From: Humisphaera sp.
GTDB taxonomy: Bacteria; Planctomycetota; Phycisphaerae; Tepidisphaerales; Tepidisphaeraceae
Assembly: GCA_025351525.1 (NCBI GenBank)
Contig: JANXVV010000615.1
Coordinates: forward strand, 1 to 12,399
Length of the DNA stretch: 12,399 nt
Direction: 5' to 3'
Below are positions 1 through 7,910 of this stretch, in pieces. The notes under the pieces are model-generated. The model was not told the DNA's origin. It made no database searches and worked only from the letters and a program-made list of their open reading frames with translations. Numbering within the stretch: position 1 is the first letter of the stretch; each line of letters starts with the position of its first letter. A program made the position numbers and the translations under genes.

Positions 1-35
1 GCACAGGTCTCGGAGTACCGCGACCTGTGGCACCC
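1..35. repeat. REP-like repeat, family C, single arm
   Basis: These 35 bases recur without a mismatch at 9111-9145, more than 9 kb away. The arm is itself a hairpin: CACAGGTC (2-9) pairs with GACCTGTG, with an inner CGG/CCG pair. Because the window begins here, a partner arm to the left may be cut off; the copy near 9.1 kb is an inverted pair. Confidence 0.85.
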
Positions 36-61
36 GACCCTCATGCGGAAGTTATTTCGAG

Positions 62-118
62 CCCGTTCCTTAGCCGCGTCGTGCCCTGAACGGGATCGAC
101 GGCTAAGCCGCAAGCGGC
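62..118. repeat. Palindromic spacer downstream of the RNA methyltransferase gene
   Basis: Two small hairpins follow the stop of the minus-strand gene at 135. CCCGTTC (62-68) pairs with GAACGGG (88-94), and GCCGC (107-111) pairs with GCGGC (114-118) across an AA loop. The segment TTAGCCGCGTCG (69-80) is also nearly complementary to CGACGGCTAA (97-106). There is no U-tract, so this is not a clear terminator. It resembles the other REP-like elements here, but no second copy is in the window. Confidence 0.45.
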
Positions 119-134
119 ATAAACGGACGCTGAG

Positions 135-956
135 TCAAAAACGGTTTGTGGTTTGAAAAGCGATGTCGCGCGTGAAGTGATAGAGAAATATCCCCGCGCA
201 GATCGCGACATTCAGCGAGTCGGTTCCACGGTGCATCGGCAACGTGATCTTTCGCTCGCACGCGGCGATCCACATCGCATCCAACCCTTGCGCTTCATTC
301 CCGAATAAGACCCCTAATTTCGCCGGGCGGGTGGCCGTGTCGAGAATTTCAGCGGTGGGATCGAGAACGGTGGCGGCTAGCTGCACGCCCCATTCGGTTT
401 TCAGCCGTCGCAAATCCTGCTGTAAATCCCGGGAGTGATGGATGGGAAGCGAGAAGATCGTCCCCATCGAGACGCGTACCGATTGCCGCCAGAAGGGGTC
501 GTGACTTTTTTCACCGAGCAGCAGGGCGTCGACCCCGAAGGCGGCGGCGATGCGGATCATCGAACCGACATTGTCGGCATTGGCGGTTTCCGGCAGGATC
601 GCCAACGTGAGTGTCGCGGTATTGCGGGGGATGATTCGATCGAGAGTGGAGGGCGGTTTTCGCACGCCGCACGCCATCAGACCGCTGTGAAATTTCAGAC
701 CGAGAATCTCATTCATCAACGCGGGCAGCACCGCATAAATCGGAATCTCCGACGGCGTGTATGTCAGCACTTCCGCCACATGGCGTTCCCAGACCAGCAG
801 CGATTCCGTTTCAAAATCGCTCGCCAGCAGTCGGCGGACAAGATGCTCTCCTTCGGCGATGAATCGCCGGCCCGCCCGATCCAACTCTCGATCCTTCATG
901 TTGCGATAATGCGCGATGCGCGGATCAGTCAGGGTGGCGATGGGAATTACCGGCAT
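135..956 (-). CDS. SpoU/TrmH-family RNA 2'-O-ribose methyltransferase
   Basis: A 273-residue protein of the SPOUT class that methylates the 2'-hydroxyl of a ribose in tRNA or rRNA using S-adenosylmethionine; the target base cannot be told from sequence. The N-terminal part (about 10-100), with its FIAEGEHLV segment, matches the substrate-binding domain of this family. The catalytic trefoil-knot domain carries all three SpoU motifs: NADNVGSMIRIAAAFG (126-141, with the conserved N and R135), LFGNEAQGL (217-225) and ITLP...GTDSLNVAICA (237-254). Length is normal. The start at 956 gives the expected N-terminus, although no Shine-Dalgarno sequence precedes it. It lies 113 bases downstream of hemL on the same strand, with a 33-bp palindrome between them, so co-transcription is possible but unproven. 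Family assignment is secure; the substrate is not. Confidence 0.93.
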   Translation of the reverse strand: MPVIPIATLTDPRIAHYRNMKDRELDRAGRRFIAEGEHLVRRLLASDFETESLLVWERHVAEVLTYTPSEIPIYAVLPALMNEILGLKFHSGLMACGVRKPPSTLDRIIPRNTATLTLAILPETANADNVGSMIRIAAAFGVDALLLGEKSHDPFWRQSVRVSMGTIFSLPIHHSRDLQQDLRRLKTEWGVQLAATVLDPTAEILDTATRPAKLGVLFGNEAQGLDAMWIAACERKITLPMHRGTDSLNVAICAGIFLYHFTRDIAFQTTNRF

Positions 957-973
957 GAGAAAGTTTACCGAGT

Positions 974-1052
974 TTTTTTAGCGGCTGTGCCGATGGCACG
1001 CGTTTCCGTCCGCAAAGAAGAAACGCGTGCTTTCGGCACAGCCGCTAAAAAA
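974..1052. repeat. REP-like inverted pair, family A, copy 1
   Basis: Arms 974-1006 and 1020-1052 (33 nt each, two mismatches) enclose a 13-nt loop. Each arm starts with a T-run and AGCGGCTGTGCC and holds its own mini-palindrome (GTGCC-GAT-GGCAC in the left arm). It occupies the gap between the hemL stop and the RNA methyltransferase start. The A and T runs lie at the outer ends of the stem on either strand, so it is not a classical U-tract terminator, though the stem could slow transcription or protect the hemL mRNA end. Confidence 0.85.
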
Positions 1053-1069
1053 TTGAGGAAGACACCGGA

Positions 1070-2392
<1,323 letters not shown>

Positions 2393-2438
2393 AACTAAAC
2401 CGTAAGGCGGGATACCTCAAACGTAAAGAGTCTCTGAA

Positions 2439-2512
2439 TTTTTTAGGCTGCGCCGAAGGCGCGCGTTTTTCCGATTTGAAAACCGCGTGCCTTCGGCGCA
2501 GCCGCTAAAAAG
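2439..2512. repeat. REP-like inverted pair, family A, copy 2
   Basis: The arms (about 2439-2470 and 2480-2512) resemble those at 974-1052: T-run, AG(CG)GCTGCGCCGAAGGC, then CGCG and a T/A run. The left arm lacks a CG dinucleotide present in the right arm. The core GCGCC-GAA-GGCGC is a mini-hairpin in each arm. This copy lies upstream of hemL, so hemL is bracketed by the two family A copies in the window. Confidence 0.82.
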
Positions 2513-2548
2513 TAATAAACCTGAAAATCCCGCGTAAATGATGCGCAT

Positions 2549-2588
2549 AAAAAAACCCGGGTCGGGGGAGGGCATCCCGGACCCGGGT
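2549..2588 (-). terminator. Strong intrinsic terminator on the minus strand
   Basis: The minus strand reads ACCCGGGTC (2588-2580), a 16-nt loop, GACCCGGGT (2563-2555), then a run of T (seven A on the plus strand at 2549-2555, the first stem base included). A 9-bp GC-rich stem directly followed by U residues is a textbook Rho-independent terminator for leftward transcription. It lies about 160 bases before the hemL start, so it either ends a small RNA or acts as an attenuator. Confidence 0.85.
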
Positions 2589-2648
2589 CGGAGGGGAGAG
2601 TGAGAATCGCGACGCATCAGAGTACTACTTCAATCCCCATTGCGTCTT
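2549..2648 (-). ncRNA. Candidate ~100-nt small RNA or attenuated hemL leader
   Basis: This stretch runs from the start site implied by the promoter at 2654-2683 to the U-tract of the terminator. The RNA would contain a 5' stem-loop (GACGCA pairing with UGCGUC, about 24-nt loop), an unpaired C/U-rich segment CUCUCCCCUCC complementary to purine-rich Shine-Dalgarno sequences, and the terminator hairpin. That is the usual layout of a trans-acting sRNA. It is not 4.5S/SRP RNA (no conserved GGAA-loop domain), not tmRNA, and too short for 6S RNA. A micro-ORF, MGIEVVL, sits in the 5' loop and its TGA overlaps a following ATG (TGATG), so a leader-peptide attenuator for hemL is the alternative. No match to a named RNA family is recognised. 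Confidence 0.5.
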
Positions 2649-2653
2649 TGCTG

Positions 2654-2683
2654 ATTCTACATGCAACCATCGTCGTTCGTCAA
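2654..2683 (-). promoter_or_regulatory. Sigma-70-type promoter, leftward
   Basis: On the minus strand TTGACG (2683-2678) is followed after 18 bases by TAGAAT (2659-2654). Both boxes match five of six consensus positions and the spacing is acceptable. The predicted transcript starts near 2647 and runs into the intrinsic terminator at 2588-2549. Confidence 0.65.
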
Positions 2684-2744
2684 CACTAAAATTGAAAGAA
2701 TTCGTCGAAAACGAAAAATTCTAAGTCGAATAGGACATTGTCTT

Positions 2745-2806
2745 TACGCAACATCGGATATAGACCTACATACTTATACGCAACACGGTAAGTAGTTTAT
2801 GCAAAG
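2745..2806. repeat. Short direct repeats TACGCAACA
   Basis: TACGCAACA occurs at 2745-2753 and exactly again at 2777-2785 (offset 32 nt). A degenerate third unit, TATGCAAAG, lies at 2798-2806 (offset 21 nt). The offsets are close to three and two turns of the helix, so a regulator could bind on one face. The array lies 60-120 bases upstream of the leftward promoter. It may be chance in an AT-richer region. Confidence 0.35.
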
Positions 2807-2903
2807 TGTGTAATTTCTGAGGCCAAATGCTGTATCGGCAATCGATATCATAGCGGAAATGTTGATTAGGAACGAAGAGCATGGAAGAACTCGTAAGTGT
2901 TGA

Positions 2904-2968
2904 TTGTGGCGCGGGCTTCCAACCTGCAATCTGCAATTGAGGGAGCAGGCTGGTAGCCCGCACCACAA
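2904..2968. repeat. REP-like inverted pair, family B
   Basis: Arms 2904-2927 and 2945-2968 (24 nt, three mismatches) enclose a 17-nt loop. The arm reads TTGTGG(T/C)GCGGGCT, then a few bases, then a CC-rich end; GCGGGCT-ACC-AGCCTGC is a near-perfect hairpin inside the right arm. It lies in the non-coding stretch 2690-3273 between the leftward promoter and dnaK. Besides this element, that stretch shows only the direct repeats and the dnaK leader signals; no gene is supported in it. Confidence 0.8.
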
Positions 2969-3132
2969 AGTATATCGTTCCCCGCATTAATTTTGCCAGA
3001 GTGGCAGCGGTAACCTATTGGCTGTCGAAATGGCATACAGTCATTGCCGCCGCCGTTGGCTCCGAATCGCGCAACTCAATACTCATTCGAGCTTTAAATT
3101 CTGGAATCTGCGGAAAAAACATGGCATATCGT

Positions 3133-3161
3133 TTGCCTTAGTCGATCCAAGCCACTACAAA
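3133..3161 (+). promoter_or_regulatory. Possible dnaK promoter
   Basis: TTGCCT (3133-3138) and TACAAA (3156-3161) are 17 bases apart, each matching four of six sigma-70 consensus positions. A start near 3168 would give a dnaK leader of about 105 nt containing the inverted repeat at 3196-3225. No sigma-32-type or CIRCE sequence was found, so this is only the best visible candidate. Confidence 0.3.
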
Positions 3162-3195
3162 TGCAACTGAATTGAAGTGGCGGCGTGAGCGATAT

Positions 3196-3225
3196 TCGAC
3201 GAGGGCGTTAGAAAATCCTCGTCGA
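3196..3225 (+). promoter_or_regulatory. 9-bp inverted repeat in the dnaK leader, candidate heat-shock control site
   Basis: TCGACGAGG (3196-3204) and CCTCGTCGA (3217-3225) are perfect complements with a 12-nt spacer, centred about 60 bases before the dnaK start. The size resembles the CIRCE operator of HrcA (9-9-9), but the sequence is different. It could be a repressor operator or an RNA hairpin in the leader. There is no U-tract, so it is not a terminator. Confidence 0.45.
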
Positions 3226-3273
3226 GCGGTCGAATCAATCAATCAGACAACCGTTATTTGAAGGAGTCTATCC

Positions 3274-5202
3274 ATGGGCAAGATTATTGGCATCGACTTG
3301 GGCACGACGAACAGCGTCGTTGCGGTGATGGAAGGCGACCAGCCCAAAGTTCTCATCAACACCCAAGGCAGTCGATTGACGCCATCCGTCGTCGCTTTCA
3401 CCGAAAAAGGTGAAATCCTCGTCGGGCAAACCGCGAAGCACCAGCAGGTGACGAACAGCAAGAACACCGTCTTCTCGATCAAGCGATTCATGGGCCGCCG
3501 ACACAGTGAAGTGGCCCAGGAAGAGAAGATGGTGCCTTATAAAATTGTCGGCGGCGCGGAAGAAATGGTGAAGATCGAGGTGCGCGGCAAGACCTACACG
3601 CCGGAAGAAGTGTCGGCGATGATTCTTCAGGATCTGAAGAAAACCGCCGAAACCTACCTCGGTGAAAAGGTCGATCAGGCCGTCATCACCGTGCCGGCGT
3701 ATTTCAACGATGCCCAGCGTAAAGCGACCAAAGATGCCGGTGAAATTGCCGGCCTCAAAGTGCTCCGCGTTCTCCCCGAGCCCACCGCTGCCGCGCTGGC
3801 GTATGGCCTCGGTAAAAACAAAAATGAAAAACTCTTCGTCTTCGATCTGGGCGGCGGCACGTTCGACGTGTCGGTGCTCGACGTGGGCGATGGCGTCTTC
3901 GAAGTCCTCAGCATCAACGGCGACACCCATCTCGGTGGCGATGACTTTGACGAAGAACTGATCAACTACTTGGCCGAGCAATTCCGCAAGCAGGAGGGGA
4001 TTGACTTGCGCAAGGACGCCATGGCCCTCCAACGTCTCAAAGAGGCCGCCGAAAAAGCCAAGATCGAACTTTCCGGCGGAATGGAAACGACCGTCAATCT
4101 CCCGTTCATCACCGCCACTCAGGATGGCCCGAAGCATCTTCAGGAAACGATCACCCGCTCGAAATTCGAGCAGATGATCAATCATCTGGTGGAGAAATGC
4201 CGTGGGCCAGTGGTCAATGCGCTCAAAGATGCGAAATTGAATCCCGAGCAGATCGAGGAAGTGATTCTGGTCGGCGGTTCGACGCGCGTCCCGATGGTGA
4301 AAAAATTGGTCAAGGAATTGTTCAAGGGGAAAGAGCCGAATCAGACGGTGAACCCGGACGAAGTGGTGGCCGTCGGCGCTGCGATCCAAGCCATGATCGC
4401 CACCGGTGGGATGGAAGGGCTGCTGGTGCTCGATGCCACTCCGCTCAGCTTGGGCGTTGAAACACTTGGTGGCGTGATGACGGTGCTCGTGGCCCGCAAC
4501 ACCACGATTCCGCACAGCAAGTCGGAAACTTTCTCGACCGCCAGCGACAATCAAAGTTCCGTGACGATCAACGTGCTGCAGGGCGAGCGAGAGTTTGCCA
4601 AAGACAACCGCCTGCTCGGCCGATTCGATCTGAGCGACATCCCCCCGGCCCCGCGCGGCGTGCCGCAGATCGAGGTCACTTTCAATGTCGATGCCAACGG
4701 CATTCTCAACGTTCACGCCAAGGACAAAGGCACCGGCAAGGAGAACAAGGTCACGATTCAGGGCAGTACGGGTCTCAACAAGGAAGAGATCGAAAAGATG
4801 AAGCGGGAGGCCGAGGCCCATGCGGTCGAAGACAAGAAGCGTCGCGAGACGATCGACCTGAAAAATCAGGCGGACAATCTGGTTTATCAAACCGAGAAAG
4901 CCCTTCGGGAATATGGCGACAAGGTGGCCCCGGATGTTCGCGGGCAAGTCGAAGTGGCCATGAATAATCTCAAGGAAGCCAAGAACGGCGATGATGGCGA
5001 CCGCATCAGGAAGTCGATCGAGAACCTGAACAACATCTCTCACAAACTGGCCGAGGAGATGTACAAAGGTGCCGGTGCGACGGCCAGTGCCGCCGGAGCT
5101 GCCGGGAATCCACCGCCGAGCGACCGCGCGACGCATGGCGATGCGGGGGAGAAGAAAAAGGACGAGGATGTGATTGATGCGGAGTATGAGGTGAAGGAAT
5201 AG
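3274..5202 (+). CDS. dnaK: Chaperone protein DnaK (Hsp70)
   Basis: A 642-residue Hsp70 that binds exposed hydrophobic segments in an ATP-driven cycle with DnaJ and GrpE in the cytoplasm. The nucleotide-binding domain shows GIDLGTTNS (6-14), VPAYFNDAQRKATKDAG, FDLGGGTFDVS, NGDTHLGGDDFD (T218 matches the autophosphorylation threonine) and LVGGSTRVPMV. The interdomain linker LLVLD is at about 383-387, followed by the TPLSLGVETLGG start of the substrate-binding domain. The lid ends in a glycine/alanine-rich segment and the acidic tail DVIDAEYEVKE, as in typical bacterial DnaK. The extra segment after GRR near residue 75 is the insert of Gram-negative-type DnaKs. AAGGAG (3261-3266), 7 bases before ATG, fixes the start. 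The gene ends in tandem in-frame TAG codons. grpE and dnaJ are not adjacent. A 7-bp hairpin (GGGTCAA/TTGACCC, 5215-5233) lies between the stop and the terminator. Confidence 0.98.
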   Translation: MGKIIGIDLGTTNSVVAVMEGDQPKVLINTQGSRLTPSVVAFTEKGEILVGQTAKHQQVTNSKNTVFSIKRFMGRRHSEVAQEEKMVPYKIVGGAEEMVKIEVRGKTYTPEEVSAMILQDLKKTAETYLGEKVDQAVITVPAYFNDAQRKATKDAGEIAGLKVLRVLPEPTAAALAYGLGKNKNEKLFVFDLGGGTFDVSVLDVGDGVFEVLSINGDTHLGGDDFDEELINYLAEQFRKQEGIDLRKDAMALQRLKEAAEKAKIELSGGMETTVNLPFITATQDGPKHLQETITRSKFEQMINHLVEKCRGPVVNALKDAKLNPEQIEEVILVGGSTRVPMVKKLVKELFKGKEPNQTVNPDEVVAVGAAIQAMIATGGMEGLLVLDATPLSLGVETLGGVMTVLVARNTTIPHSKSETFSTASDNQSSVTINVLQGEREFAKDNRLLGRFDLSDIPPAPRGVPQIEVTFNVDANGILNVHAKDKGTGKENKVTIQGSTGLNKEEIEKMKREAEAHAVEDKKRRETIDLKNQADNLVYQTEKALREYGDKVAPDVRGQVEVAMNNLKEAKNGDDGDRIRKSIENLNNISHKLAEEMYKGAGATASAAGAAGNPPPSDRATHGDAGEKKKDEDVIDAEYEVKE

Positions 5203-5251
5203 TAGCGGTCGTCCGGGTCAAAGAGCTTGACCCACTCCGCCTTGTCTACAG

Positions 5252-5291
5252 AAACGCCAGCGGCCGGTCATTTGACCGGCCGCTGGCGTTT
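5252..5291 (+). terminator. dnaK intrinsic terminator, possibly bidirectional
   Basis: A perfect 19-bp stem (5252-5270 with 5273-5291) has a TT loop and ends in GGCGTTTT on the plus strand. It lies 50 bases after the dnaK stop. On the minus strand only three T follow the stem, so it may also weakly stop transcription from the small minus-strand gene at 5313. Confidence 0.88.
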
Positions 5292-5312
5292 TGCAATGGC
5301 ATCCCCGCAAGT

Positions 5313-5450
5313 TTATTTATTACAGCCTCCAGCACTTATTTTTAAATCGTCAATCTCGCGAAATACGTCTTCCGCCGATGCGTACTGCCCGGAACTAACC
5401 CGATCGTCAATCAATTTTTGAATCGTTGGATTTTTCAATGTCAGCATCAT
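5313..5450 (-). CDS. Mini ribbon-helix-helix protein, ParD-antitoxin-like
   Basis: A 45-residue protein. The start is supported by a very strong Shine-Dalgarno, GGGGGAGG (5469-5462), 11 bases before the first of two adjacent ATG codons (the second, at 5447, is equally possible). It reads as a ribbon-helix-helix fold: beta strand MLTLKN, helix 1 with LIDDRVSSGQY, then ASAEDVFREIDDLK as the turn and helix 2. The pattern 'ID-RV-SG-YASA-EDV-RE' is that of ParD/CopG antitoxins, which bind DNA as dimers and autoregulate. ParD proteins are normally about 80-90 residues with a C-terminal toxin-binding arm; here only the fold core and a short SAGGCNK tail remain. No ParE/RelE toxin is adjacent. It lies 59 bases downstream of the methyltransferase gene and may share its transcript. 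It could be an orphan regulator or a decayed antitoxin. It is not a shadow: the SD and family pattern agree. Confidence 0.7.
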   Translation of the reverse strand: MMLTLKNPTIQKLIDDRVSSGQYASAEDVFREIDDLKISAGGCNK

Positions 5451-5509
5451 GGAATTCGCTACCTCCCCCTTTTTTATAACAACTCATGCCCCTGGAAGTC
5501 AGCTGAATG

Positions 5510-7012
5510 TCATCCAATCAACACCGCATTCATCGCCAGTTTTTTCAGACATTCCCGAATCGCGTGGTCTGTCGCGCCCGTGATCGACTTCAACGCCGCC
5601 GTATCGCGCGTCCCGTCGAGCAGTGCCAGAACCGAGCACTCGAACGCATCCGGCGATCGAACGCCCCGATGCCGTCGGTTGTGAATCACGCGACCGTTCG
5701 CGGCCTGCCATCGGGCCAGCGGGGTAGCCATCGGTTTCGGGCCGATCTGTTTCACGAACACCGGTGACGTCAGGTGCGGCTCGACCGAATCCGCCATGAA
5801 CATGTCCAGAAGCAGTTGGGCCAGGTGAAGCCGTGCGGCAAGATCGTCGATCCGCGCATTCATCGCATGGCGGACGCGTTTCCACACTTGATCGAACCCG
5901 ATCGCCTGCGGAAACGCCCCGGCGATCTCGACGATCGCGGCCTTCAAACCCACATCGTTGGTCGCGAAAGTTCCGCCATCATGTGCTTGAAAAGTAACCT
6001 GCGCCTCGGGACGCAGATCGACCGGGGCCGTTGGAAACACGGTCGCGGTGAAGTGACAGTGCATGAGTCGTTTCGCATCGAGCGGCCGCTGAATTTTTCG
6101 ATCCTGATGCACGATTAAACTCCGGCGGAATTGTCGGCCAAGGGCGAAGTCGATGCACTGTTCGAGATGGATCAGATTGGCGCCGAGCTCCGGGCGCTGC
6201 TGCCGTAGCCGCGATTCCACGCGGAAGACGCCGCCGCCCGACCGTGCATCGCCCAGATACGCCAAACCCCGTTCTTCAATCCGCGCCGCGAACTCGCGAA
6301 AGTAAATCGGTTCGTGCCATGGCTCCAAATGCTCGTGGGCAATATACGAATCCGGCGCTTTGAGAACCATGTCGACTTCGCCGCCCAGCACCCGGCGATA
6401 CCCGGTGGGCTCATCCCCTGCCGCTGAAAGAATCATCTCCGCAAAATTACGGCCCGATGCCAGCCGGGACCGCAGCCCGGTCTGCGGCGGTAATTCAGAC
6501 TGCCCGTATTGCAGCAGGTCGCGCATCACGCCGCGCAATCGCCAGCCGGGATTCGTGTTGTAGCTGACATACGCCACGCCGTTCGGCGAAAGATGCGCAT
6601 TGCAGATCTCCAGAATCCGCCGTTGAACGTCCGGAGGAACCCAGGAGTAAAGCCCATGCGCGATGATGTAATCGAACGATCCGAAATCGGCAGTGATGTC
6701 GGTCAAACTCATCGCCTGTAGCCGAATGTTTTTCAGTCCCAGCGCGTCGATGATCGCCATCCCCTCGGCGATTTGATTCGGAGCCAGATCGACCCCGACA
6801 AAGTCGGACCCCGGCAGCGCTTCGGCCGCCGGGAGGAGGTTCCCTCCCGCAGCGCATCCCAGTTCCAGCACGCGGCAGTGGTCGATCGGCACCGGGTCCA
6901 GACCGGATAAATAAGCGATCGTCGCCAACCGTCCCGGATGGCTCTCGAAAAACGGATTGCTCTCATACGGCAACTGCTCGTAGCTTTCCGCCTGTGCATC
7001 CAAATCGATCAT
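5510..7012 (-). CDS. Class I SAM methyltransferase with PKMT-type regulatory domain
   Basis: A 500-residue protein. The N-terminal third is a Rossmann-fold methyltransferase: VLELGCAAGGN (48-58) is the SAM-binding motif I, FVGVDLA (71-77) ends in the acidic residue expected to bind the ribose, and FDYIIAHGLYSWVPP (113-127) is the motif IV region. The middle (about 215-300) matches the 'methyltransferase regulatory domain' (MethyTransf_Reg), and the C-terminal part should be the winged-helix-like domain seen in this family. The same arrangement occurs in Rickettsia protein-lysine methyltransferases PKMT1/2 that modify outer-membrane proteins, so protein lysine methylation is a reasonable but unproven guess. 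GGAG, 8 bases before the ATG at 7012, supports the start. It is divergent from the gene at 7217 and upstream of the mini-RHH gene. Family level is confident; the substrate is unknown. Confidence 0.88.
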   Translation of the reverse strand: MIDLDAQAESYEQLPYESNPFFESHPGRLATIAYLSGLDPVPIDHCRVLELGCAAGGNLLPAAEALPGSDFVGVDLAPNQIAEGMAIIDALGLKNIRLQAMSLTDITADFGSFDYIIAHGLYSWVPPDVQRRILEICNAHLSPNGVAYVSYNTNPGWRLRGVMRDLLQYGQSELPPQTGLRSRLASGRNFAEMILSAAGDEPTGYRRVLGGEVDMVLKAPDSYIAHEHLEPWHEPIYFREFAARIEERGLAYLGDARSGGGVFRVESRLRQQRPELGANLIHLEQCIDFALGRQFRRSLIVHQDRKIQRPLDAKRLMHCHFTATVFPTAPVDLRPEAQVTFQAHDGGTFATNDVGLKAAIVEIAGAFPQAIGFDQVWKRVRHAMNARIDDLAARLHLAQLLLDMFMADSVEPHLTSPVFVKQIGPKPMATPLARWQAANGRVIHNRRHRGVRSPDAFECSVLALLDGTRDTAALKSITGATDHAIRECLKKLAMNAVLIG

Positions 7013-7181
7013 GCAAAGTCTCCGTTCCGCGTGGCAAAAAAGTGATCTGCATTCATGTAAGCGTGTGATGGTAGTCCGTCAAATCTCTCCGTTGGTAAGC
7101 CGGATGACCGGGTCGGAATCGCGGTTCCCCTGATTTTATCGTTCGAGTGCCGTGCGACGGGACCGGAAATTCAACCTCCCG

Positions 7182-7209
7182 TTGCTTTTTTCACGATCCA
7201 TCCTACCCT
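7182..7209 (+). promoter_or_regulatory. Promoter placed for a leaderless transcript
   Basis: TTGCTT (7182-7187), a 16-nt spacer, then TACCCT (7204-7209, the TANNNT pattern of a -10 box). The ATG at 7217 is 7 bases beyond the -10 box, where transcription itself should begin. There is no Shine-Dalgarno, so the mRNA probably starts with its start codon. Confidence 0.5.
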
Positions 7210-7216
7210 CGTGTCG

Positions 7217-7729
7217 ATGCTCGATAAGTCTTTTGCCCAGTGGTGGCTTGGCCGCGTGCGGCCATTCAAGGATGTGGTCCCGGAGAAGCTCGCCGCCGAG
7301 CATGAGGCGATGCACAAGCAGCAGGATTACAACCGCAACTACGCCGATTTTCTACACGGTGCGGTGCTGCCCTCGGTTGATGATCTGGTGAAAGTGCTGG
7401 CTAAAAATCGCGTGATCCATCGCGTTTCGACCTGGGGAAACCAGCTCTCGCTTCGCATCCATCTCGCTTGGCGATGGGGAGAGCTGGTCATCATGCAGAG
7501 CCATGAGGACTGCGTGACCTTCGAGCATCACATCATCACCGAAGGTGAGAAGCGCGGTGAGGATTCGGCGGAGGATCATTCGCATACCTACGACCTGCGC
7601 GATGCCCTCCCGGCGATGGTGGCCAACCAGGAACTGCAATTTTATCTGGGACGGCTCGCGCAGGATTTGGTCGAAGGGGAAGAACCGGCGGAGATACCAC
7701 CGGGGGAAATTCCACCGTCGGAGGACTGA
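7217..7729 (+). CDS. Protein of unknown function, 170 residues
   Basis: Not recognised. The protein is soluble-looking, with no signal peptide or membrane segment. The N-terminus is aromatic and basic (FAQWWLGRVRPFKD), followed by a predicted helical segment rich in charged residues (KLAAEHEAMHKQQDYNRNY), then an alternating beta-like section around WGNQLSLRIHLAWRWGELVIMQ, a histidine/acid cluster EDHSHTYDLRD, and an acidic, proline-rich tail (EGEEPAEIPPGEIPPSED). The start at 7217 is preferred because a -10 box lies 7 bases upstream; GTG at 7211 is in frame and adds two residues. It is divergent from the methyltransferase gene (198-base gap) and 181 bases upstream of the pseudo-receiver gene. 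It is real rather than a shadow: no competing frame shows a family match, and acidic codon content is coherent throughout. It may be a lineage-specific family. Confidence 0.75.
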   Translation: MLDKSFAQWWLGRVRPFKDVVPEKLAAEHEAMHKQQDYNRNYADFLHGAVLPSVDDLVKVLAKNRVIHRVSTWGNQLSLRIHLAWRWGELVIMQSHEDCVTFEHHIITEGEKRGEDSAEDHSHTYDLRDALPAMVANQELQFYLGRLAQDLVEGEEPAEIPPGEIPPSED

Positions 7730-7822
7730 ATTGTTTGTGGTGCGGTAAGGTTGAGTCGCGATACGATTGCGCTCATTTTTCTTCGCGCTTCGGGGGGCAT
7801 ATTATCTTATTCCGAACGGTCG

Positions 7823-7865
7823 TTGCGGAATCCGGGTCGTCGCCTGCGGCTCCGATCCCGGCGTG
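7823..7865. repeat. REP-like repeat, family E, left copy
   Basis: A 43-base unit that matches the reverse complement of 8297-8339 without a mismatch. The unit is itself a hairpin: CCGGGTCG pairs with CGATCCCGG (one bulged T), with an inner GCC-TGC-GGC. It lies just upstream of the pseudo-receiver gene; if transcription starts before it, the mRNA leader carries this hairpin. Confidence 0.92.
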
Positions 7866-7910
7866 AATGAGGTGATTGATCCAGTGTTCGCTTTGAATCG
7901 AGATGTGGTT

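Noticed and set aside
974..1052. Family A palindrome as the intrinsic terminator of hemL
   Set aside because: The stem has T at its 5' edge and A at its 3' edge on both strands, so no U-tract follows it.
2417..2617. 66-codon minus-strand frame starting at the TGATG overlap
   Set aside because: It reads straight through an intrinsic terminator and a palindromic repeat and has no recognisable sequence. Its start is kept only as part of the attenuator alternative.
2766..2987. Minus-strand frames between the leftward promoter and dnaK
   Set aside because: Much of the peptide is encoded by the family B palindrome; no Shine-Dalgarno or family pattern.
3030..3170. 46-codon plus-strand frame (MAYSHC...) upstream of dnaK
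   Set aside because: No ribosome binding site, odd composition, and it overlaps the likely dnaK promoter.
3268..5136. A 622-codon open frame antisense to dnaK
   Set aside because: Long antisense frames opposite dnaK are a known result of its codon use. This one has no start signal, shows no family motif and mirrors a certain gene.
5227..5421. 64-codon plus-strand frame after dnaK
   Set aside because: It runs through the dnaK terminator and is antisense to the better-supported mini-RHH gene.
7767..7910. N-terminal extension of the pseudo-receiver frame
   Set aside because: These 48 codons include translation of the family E repeat and do not resemble a receiver; the domain begins right after ATG 7911.
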